Shown: one piece after another, positions 8,051-12,367 of the stretch
Layout: each line of letters opens with the position of its first letter
How positions within the stretch are numbered: the first letter of the stretch is position 1
Assembly: GCA_021772705.1 (NCBI GenBank)
Contig: JAJFLN010000796.1
Location: forward strand, 1 to 12,367
DNA: 12,367 bases
DNA from: Candidatus Cloacimonadota bacterium
GTDB taxonomy: Bacteria; Muiribacteriota; UBA6191; JACPRK01
Direction of reading: 5' to 3'
Position numbers and translations under genes: made by a program
The notes under the pieces: generated by a model
The model's database searches: none
Seen by the model: the letters and a program-made list of their open reading frames with translations, nothing else
Told to the model about the DNA's origin: nothing

Positions 8051-8405
8051 AGGAGCGTGTCGGAGATACTCCGCAGTCTTCCTGGTGGAGCCTGAACAGG
8101 GAGCAGGCAACAGTGAACAGGGGGAATTCAAGGCCTTGGTCTCCTGGCAGCACGCAAGTCCCCATCTTCAAGAAGGAGCAGGGACGCTCTCCGGTTGATC
8201 GGACTTCCTTGTGACGCCTGGAGCTCTTGGCGACCAACCGCTGCGAAACAGCTTCAACAAGTTGTGCGTCCAGCCAGGGGAAATCCGACATCGCTTGAGA
8301 CCAGTCAACAGGGAACCGAAAGGGCAACACCGACTGGGAAATTCCCTGTCCCCTGTTCCGGCTTCGACCCAAAGTCGGCCGGGTCCATTTCTCCGACACG
8401 CTCCT
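8051..8405 (-). mobile_element. MITE-like non-autonomous element, copy B (355 bp)
   Basis: This element fills the gap between two convergent genes. Perfect 17-bp terminal inverted repeats, TAGGAGCGTGTCGGAGA, lie at 8050-8066 and (as complement) 8390-8406. If the outer TA on each side is the target duplication, the pattern is like that of TA-targeting IS630/Tc1-mariner elements; this is inference. Read on the minus strand it is homologous to copy A at 2611-2845 through both ends and several internal blocks, and holds about 120 bp more in its middle. Subterminal GAACAGGGGAATT-like repeats lie inside each end (about 8093-8127 and 8342-8358). It encodes no recognisable transposase. A 116-codon open frame on the minus strand from GTG 8399 spans almost the whole element but has no recognisable domain. 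The right repeat supplies the TAG stop of the neighbouring minus-strand gene. I see nothing else in 8040-8403. Confidence 0.82.
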
Positions 8406-8979
8406 ACGTCGGAGGGTCTCCCCTCTCCTCTTCTTCGCCCTCGTCGTCCATGCCGAGCATCTCCTTGATCTTGTTGAGCTTCTCGGCGTGTTCCTCTCTG
8501 AACTGGTTCAGCTTGTCCATCACGGCCGAGGCGCTGGAGGTGTCTGCCGTGCTCTTGGGGCGGTACTTCTCGAACTCGTCGGGGAAGACGAAGTTCATCC
8601 AGGACTCGTCGTCGGCGGTCCACCACTCTTTGTCGGGACCGGCGGAGACGACGACGAACTCATCGCCTCGAGGGGGGAACACGTACTTCCAGTAGGTCTT
8701 GTTCTCCAGGTAGTAGAAGGTGCCCCAGATGTCCTTCGACGTGTCCCGGCCACCGGCGGTGATGTTCTTCCTGATGAACGAGTGAAACTTCCGGTATTCG
8801 AGTTTCACGCCCCCGTTGGCGGCGTTGTTCATCACTACCGATTTACCGATCTGGCTTAGGGTAAACCGCTCGGTGGTCACTTGAGCCAGGCGGATCATCA
8901 TGTCCATGAGATCCTGGCCGGACATGAGAGTGCCGACGGTCATTGTGAGGGCCACGATTGCGGTGATGACCTGGGTCAT
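8404..8979 (-). CDS. Membrane-anchored or exported protein with GspG-like C-terminal motif
   Basis: A 191-residue protein of unknown function. Residues 4-19 are hydrophobic (VITAIVALTMTVGTLM), a single N-terminal membrane anchor or signal sequence. It has neither the basic leader nor the G-FTLIE cleavage site of prepilins. The central part ends in FVVVSAGPDKEWWTADD (108-124). This closely resembles the C-terminal calcium-site loop of type II secretion major pseudopilins (GspG), where SAGPDG...GTADD is typical. A charged helix follows (SAVMDKLNQFREEHAEKLNK, 151-170), ending in an acidic tail. ATG 8979 has an excellent Shine-Dalgarno GGAGGAG (8985-8991, minus strand). It lies 81 bp after the stop of the pseudoprotease/cNMP-binding gene and probably shares its transcript. 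Its stop TAG (8406-8404) is formed by the terminal repeat of the MITE-like element, so the original C-terminus may have been longer. The pseudopilin relation is inferred from one motif. Confidence 0.8.
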   Translation of the reverse strand: MTQVITAIVALTMTVGTLMSGQDLMDMMIRLAQVTTERFTLSQIGKSVVMNNAANGGVKLEYRKFHSFIRKNITAGGRDTSKDIWGTFYYLENKTYWKYVFPPRGDEFVVVSAGPDKEWWTADDESWMNFVFPDEFEKYRPKSTADTSSASAVMDKLNQFREEHAEKLNKIKEMLGMDDEGEEEERGDPPT

Positions 8980-8984
8980 GGACT

Positions 8985-8991
8985 CTCCTCC
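8985..8991 (-). promoter_or_regulatory. Strong Shine-Dalgarno for the GspG-like gene
   Basis: On the minus strand GGAGGAG is followed 5 nt later by ATG 8979. It fixes this start and shows that the short gene is translated independently of the upstream membrane-protein gene, whose TGA lies at 9063-9061. The rest of the 81-bp gap shows no promoter or terminator that I can recognise. Confidence 0.7.
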
Positions 8992-9060
8992 AGGAAGGAG
9001 ATTTCAAGCGGCAGAAACGGCATCGATTCCATTGTACCTCCGAGGAAGCTCACTGTCTTG

Positions 9061-12000
9061 TCACCGAGTATTCCAGCCGGCCTGGCCCGTGCGGGCCGCA
9101 AGCCCTTCGATGTTCTCGAATTCGTCGAGCCAGCCACGGATGGTGGACCGAATCTGGTTTGGAGACAGCCACAACACGGCGGAGTCCGCAGTGGCCTTGA
9201 TCTCCTTCGGAGCGGAGAAGGGGCCGGCGATGACTTCCTGGCCAAAGGACTCGCCCGGGCCCAGCTCCCCGTTGCCCGCCGACACAGAGCCGTCCTGGAC
9301 CAGGAGCATGCGGTCGATGCTCTGCCCCTCCGAGACGATCGTCGCTCCACGGGAGAAGCTCTCCATCGAGAGGCATGCGGCGAGACTGGAGACGATCGAT
9401 GAGGGCATGGTGGCAAAGAGTGGGACCTTCAGCAGGAATCCCCCGTGCCGGATCATGGCGGTCACGTTCTCCCGGTTGGGCAGATACTTGTCAAACTCGT
9501 CCTTGCCCAGCGAGATGACCTCCACCGGGGAGGTGGCTTCCACAGTGGCCATCCGTTCGCCGGAACCGAGGAGGGCCATTTCCCCGAAACAATCCCCCGG
9601 GCCCAGCTGGGCGACCACGGGCCGGTAACCCATCTTGTCCTCAACGATGACGTTGAGCCTGCCCCGGCTGACGACGTAGAACCGCTCTCCGTTCTCTCCC
9701 TGGGTGATCACCGCTTCTCCCGCAGTGAATCTCTCTTGATGGAGAACCCGGGTCATTTCGTCGATCTGCTTGGCCGTCAGCTCCCGGAACAGGGGAATCC
9801 GGCTCAACTCTTCCATGAGTTGGGCGTTGGAACTCTTGCGCCGCGAGGCAGGCAGCACGTGTTGCTGCACCAGATGGAGCTCGTGCATATACAGGCCCTC
9901 GGCTGAGACAGCCAGAGCCCGATCGAAGAAGTTGTGCCCCGCCGTGCCGACGATCTCGGACTCCAGTATCCGGAGTCCCCGGCGCAGACTGGAGGAGATA
10001 GCCAGAACGTCAGGCAACTCCCGGGTCTGCAGCATGGGCTCCCCGTCCTCGATCTGGAGTGGGAAGACCTTGTCGATGCCCCCGCTGCGATTGAACACGG
10101 CTGCGATCCGGTCAGCCCGGCCATGGCCGAGGAAGAACTGGGTCATGCCGATGATGGTCCGGAAGACATGGGCGCCGCCTTCCCAGAGGGCCTGGCGGTC
10201 GGACTTCGACAGAGAGTGGCCCTCCGGTCTGCGGATGGGAGGCATGGGAACAGCGAACATGGCCCGGGCGGCGAGCATCCCGGCCACAGCCAGGAAGAGC
10301 CCCGCCAGGTAGGTGCGAAGGTCCGCTCCGAGCTGGCCTCCCCGAGAAGGCTGGAGCCACAAGGAAGTGGTCATGCAAATGATCGCCAGGCAGAAGGGGC
10401 GCCAGTAGTTCACCATGGGTGTCGCCGCCCGGTCGGCTGCCAGGAGAAGGGCACCGGCGGGTGCCAGGCTGAGGGCGATCAGCGTCAGGGGGTAGTGGCC
10501 GGCCTGGGAGGGGCTGGCGGCGACGATGGCTCCGATGACTACCGGGGCGGCTCCGACGATGAGGTAGTACCGCTTCAGAACCGAGTTGAAGGCCTCGAGA
10601 GTGGCGAGCAATCCGAAGAGGATGAACCCGGCGGGTACGAACTCCTCCATGAGTTGGAGCATCTCGGGCTTGATCACCGATACATCGAAGGCCCCCATGG
10701 CCTGCAGGTAGTGAGGACCCCTGGCCAGGACATGGAAGATCAGTCCCATCCAGAGGAAGATGTAACCCACACCGAGCCGGGAGCCCGGAATGGCCCGGAA
10801 CTGAAGGAACACATAGTAGATGAGCGTTCCGGACAGGACGAAGTAGAGGGCGCCGGTGAGCTGGGGTACGGGCAACAGGACCAGAGTGCTCCCCAGGATG
10901 CCGATGGGGAGCATCCAGCGGGCCACGGCCTCTCCCCGGAGGCCAGTGGAGGTGAGCAGTCTGAGCGGCGTGATCAGGATCTGGATCAGGCCGTAGAGCA
11001 TGGCGGCGATGGAGGCGAGGAGAATGCCGATTCCGGCCATCATGGTCGGGACGGAGGCGCCGACGCCGAGGGCCATCGAAAAGCCGTCCAGGCTGTTGCT
11101 GAATACCGTGGTGCCTACCCGGAGCGCAATGACGGACCAGATGGCCATCAGGCCGCCAAGCAGCACCATTCGTTGCTCCTCCGGGAAGAAGGTCTCGCGG
11201 GTGAGCAACTTCGGAAGGAACCGCTTTGTCATGAACTGGGCTGCCCGATCCCTTATCTTGGAGTCCCCGGACCAGCTGTTCATGAGGGTGAGGCCATCGC
11301 TGGGGAAGAGGGGACTCAGGTCCAGCACCAGCGCCAGGAGACCGATGACGGCGCCCTGCTGGAAGAGTCCCGCATCGAGCAGCAGATAGAGGACGGCGAG
11401 AGTGCCGGAGATCAGGACCTTGCAGCCGATGCCCCAGAGGGCTGGCCGCAGATGGTCCGACGGCGAGACGTCGGGCCGGTCGAAGCTGGGAACGGGACAG
11501 AAGCAGGAGAGTCCGATGCCGATCCCCTTGAGGGGTTGGCCCGCGGCGAGATACCCCATGGCCCGGGCTGCTTCCGAAGCGGTCAGGATGGTCAGCAACC
11601 AGAGAATGAAAGTCCAGGGGCTGGCCCCGTAGGGCATCACGGTGTACTGGCCTAGAGCCAGGACGACCCCGAGAGGGAGCAGAGCCGCCACGGGGGTGAT
11701 CATGAACAGCAGCGTACCTAGACCTCGAAGCGGCGCCGCCAGCCCAGGAAGTGCCGTGGTGCCTCGTAGCCGGAACAGCAGCTTGGAGCGGACTTTCGCT
11801 GCCCCGAGCCAGTCGCCTTCGAGCAACTCGCTGCGTGCAAACCGTGCCAGCGTCGCTGCTACCCAGTCGGCCGATGCCGGCTCGGACCAGGCCAGGCATT
11901 CCATGACCAGCTGTTCAATCGAGTGCTCACCGTCCAGCAACTCCCAGAGTTGCAGCTCCCGGTCGTCGACCTCGGCAAATCCTCGGCCGTCGTCGGAACG

Positions 12001-12144
12001 CAGGACGCGATTGCCGTCCTTCCGGCTCGGCTCCAGAACCCTGACCCCGGCTCGCCCCTTTGGCCGTTTCTCCGAGAGTGTGGCCTTGGCCGCCCCGGCG
12101 ATCGCCCCTTCCGCCAGTTCCTGCTCACCCTGAACTTGATTCAT
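9061..12144 (-). CDS. PqqD-like / inactive M50-like polytopic membrane protein with two cyclic-nucleotide-binding domains
   Basis: A 1027-residue inner-membrane protein. Residues about 34-115 look like a PqqD-type winged-helix domain (FAEVDDRELQLWELLDGEHS, 56-75). A polytopic region follows (about 143-630, some 13-14 TMs). Its first part aligns with the M50/site-2-protease family: the segment where HExxH should be reads LTASEAARAMGYLAAG (187-202), followed by CPVPSFDRPDV and later DLSPLFPSDG (275-284) in place of the NPxxxxDG motif. Both zinc-binding His are replaced (S190, R194) while E191 and D283 remain, so proteolysis is unlikely. Residues about 640-780 match nothing I know. The first CNB domain (about 784-890) has an intact phosphate-binding cassette, FGEMALLGSGERMATVEA (853-870; E855, R864). 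The second (about 907-1000) has FGQEV and no matching Arg. ATG 12144 directly follows an in-frame stop; no Shine-Dalgarno is visible. A cAMP/c-di-GMP-type-controlled membrane receptor is plausible but unproven. Confidence 0.88.
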   Translation of the reverse strand: MNQVQGEQELAEGAIAGAAKATLSEKRPKGRAGVRVLEPSRKDGNRVLRSDDGRGFAEVDDRELQLWELLDGEHSIEQLVMECLAWSEPASADWVAATLARFARSELLEGDWLGAAKVRSKLLFRLRGTTALPGLAAPLRGLGTLLFMITPVAALLPLGVVLALGQYTVMPYGASPWTFILWLLTILTASEAARAMGYLAAGQPLKGIGIGLSCFCPVPSFDRPDVSPSDHLRPALWGIGCKVLISGTLAVLYLLLDAGLFQQGAVIGLLALVLDLSPLFPSDGLTLMNSWSGDSKIRDRAAQFMTKRFLPKLLTRETFFPEEQRMVLLGGLMAIWSVIALRVGTTVFSNSLDGFSMALGVGASVPTMMAGIGILLASIAAMLYGLIQILITPLRLLTSTGLRGEAVARWMLPIGILGSTLVLLPVPQLTGALYFVLSGTLIYYVFLQFRAIPGSRLGVGYIFLWMGLIFHVLARGPHYLQAMGAFDVSVIKPEMLQLMEEFVPAGFILFGLLATLEAFNSVLKRYYLIVGAAPVVIGAIVAASPSQAGHYPLTLIALSLAPAGALLLAADRAATPMVNYWRPFCLAIICMTTSLWLQPSRGGQLGADLRTYLAGLFLAVAGMLAARAMFAVPMPPIRRPEGHSLSKSDRQALWEGGAHVFRTIIGMTQFFLGHGRADRIAAVFNRSGGIDKVFPLQIEDGEPMLQTRELPDVLAISSSLRRGLRILESEIVGTAGHNFFDRALAVSAEGLYMHELHLVQQHVLPASRRKSSNAQLMEELSRIPLFRELTAKQIDEMTRVLHQERFTAGEAVITQGENGERFYVVSRGRLNVIVEDKMGYRPVVAQLGPGDCFGEMALLGSGERMATVEATSPVEVISLGKDEFDKYLPNRENVTAMIRHGGFLLKVPLFATMPSSIVSSLAACLSMESFSRGATIVSEGQSIDRMLLVQDGSVSAGNGELGPGESFGQEVIAGPFSAPKEIKATADSAVLWLSPNQIRSTIRGWLDEFENIEGLAARTGQAGWNTR

Positions 12145-12208
12145 CGATTATTCTTGTGCGGGTCCATAGCCTGAACCATCGACGACAGTCATGTCACTCC
12201 GACGCGGC

Positions 12209-12280
12209 GACATGCACCCTACGGGGCATGTTCACTCCTGTCAAGACAGAGCCAGTTGGGAGGGTGCATGTCCCGTAGGG
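12209..12280. repeat. Overlapping, mutually exclusive inverted repeats upstream of the pseudoprotease gene
   Basis: GACATGCACCCT (12209-12220) pairs perfectly with AGGGTGCATGTC (12261-12272). A second pairing uses the overlapping arms CCCTACGGGGCATG (12217-12230) and CATGTCCCGTAGGG (12267-12280), matching at 13 of 14 positions. The two stems share bases and cannot form together. The same module, CCCTACGGGnCATG, thus occurs twice in opposite orientation. It may be a repeat-element end or a regulatory leader; which of these cannot be told from one copy. Confidence 0.6.
12216..12244 (-). promoter_or_regulatory. Candidate sigma-70 promoter for the pseudoprotease/GspG-like operon
   Basis: On the minus strand a perfect TTGACA (12244-12239) is followed after exactly 17 nt by TAGGGT (12221-12216), which keeps the conserved TA...T of a -10 box. 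Transcription would start near 12209 and leave a leader of roughly 65 nt before ATG 12144. The -10 box falls within the inverted-repeat arms at 12209-12230, so DNA structure or a protein bound there could affect it. In GC-rich DNA a chance match is possible. Confidence 0.35.
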
Positions 12281-12362
12281 GGTCCCCTGGCCTATTCCGG
12301 ATCCGTTCGCCCCACAATGGATTCCCGCAAACCAAGTGGGGCGAACCGAGGAGGGGACCCCC
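12278..12362. repeat. Nested palindrome at the window's right end
   Basis: GGGGGTCCCCT (12278-12288) and AGGGGACCCCC (12352-12362) form perfect 11-bp outer arms. Inside them GTTCGCCCCAC (12305-12315) and GTGGGGCGAAC (12336-12346) form a second perfect 11-bp pair around a 20-nt loop. The structure could fold as a long interrupted hairpin on either strand. It lacks a T-run and so is not a standard terminator. It probably belongs to a dispersed extragenic repeat that continues past the window edge. A frame from ATG 12191 is open through here to the end of the window but is dominated by the palindromes and is not called as a gene. Confidence 0.65.
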
Positions 12363-12367
12363 AGGGT

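Noticed and set aside
8049..8399. 116-codon open frame filling the second MITE-like element on the minus strand
   Set aside because: It starts in one terminal repeat and ends in the other. The corresponding frame in the first copy stops after about 46 codons, and there is no recognisable transposase motif. It may be a remnant but cannot be supported as a gene.
9934..11655. Long plus-strand open frame (573 codons) opposite the membrane-protein gene
   Set aside because: Its product is highly charged (Glu, Gly, Gln, Asp) with no hydrophobic segments or motifs, while the minus-strand frame shows clear TM segments and CNB motifs.
10112..11899. Second minus-strand frame of 595 codons inside the 1027-residue gene
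   Set aside because: It is rich in Arg, Pro, Ser and Gly and shifted against the frame that carries the recognisable domains; a shadow.
12209..12362. CRISPR array
   Set aside because: The repeats are inverted pairs of unequal length with different spacing, not regularly spaced direct repeats, and no cas genes are present.
12191..12367. Frame open from ATG 12191 to the window end on the plus strand
   Set aside because: The sequence is dominated by palindromic arms and the translation is low-information. It could be a fragment of a repeat-encoded frame, but no domain is visible and the end is missing.

Overview
The window is GC-rich DNA, about 87% coding, most likely from the chromosome of a Gram-negative bacterium. 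The evidence for this is a standard PPK1, FtsX/MacB-type permeases, a FecR-like domain placed on the far side of a membrane segment, and a pseudopilin-like protein. Large HEAT-repeat proteins, cyclic-nucleotide-binding membrane proteins and short GGGAACAG-type intergenic repeats fit Acidobacteriota, Myxococcota or similar deep-branching phyla. That placement is inference; no marker gene in the window settles it.

Layout, left to right. (1) 1-339 is a gene-free leader holding a perfect 25-bp inverted repeat. (2) 340-2586 (+) encodes polyphosphate kinase 1 with an extra basic tail. (3) 2611-2845 is a 235-bp MITE-like element with terminal inverted repeats. (4) 2869-4017 and 4014-5180 (+) are two overlapping ABC-transporter permease genes without an ATPase gene. 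(5) 5244-8039 (+) encodes a 931-residue HEAT-repeat / single membrane segment / FecR-like protein. (6) 8051-8405 is a second, 355-bp copy of the same MITE-like family in the opposite orientation. (7) On the minus strand, a gene pair is read from 12144 to 8404. The first encodes a 1027-residue membrane protein with a PqqD-like N-terminus, a site-2-protease-like (M50) core that has lost its zinc motif, and two C-terminal cyclic-nucleotide-binding domains. The second encodes a 191-residue protein with a GspG-like C-terminal motif. (8) 12145-12367 is a palindrome-rich leader upstream of that pair.

The plus-strand and minus-strand groups converge on the second MITE-like element, whose inverted repeat supplies the stop codon of the minus-strand operon's last gene. 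The three least ordinary proteins are the HEAT/FecR-like protein, the pseudoprotease with cNMP-binding domains, and the GspG-like protein. Each looks like a signalling or envelope protein, but the sequence does not prove that they work together. The MITE pair, its effect on neighbouring gene ends, and the pseudoprotease architecture are the items most worth following up.
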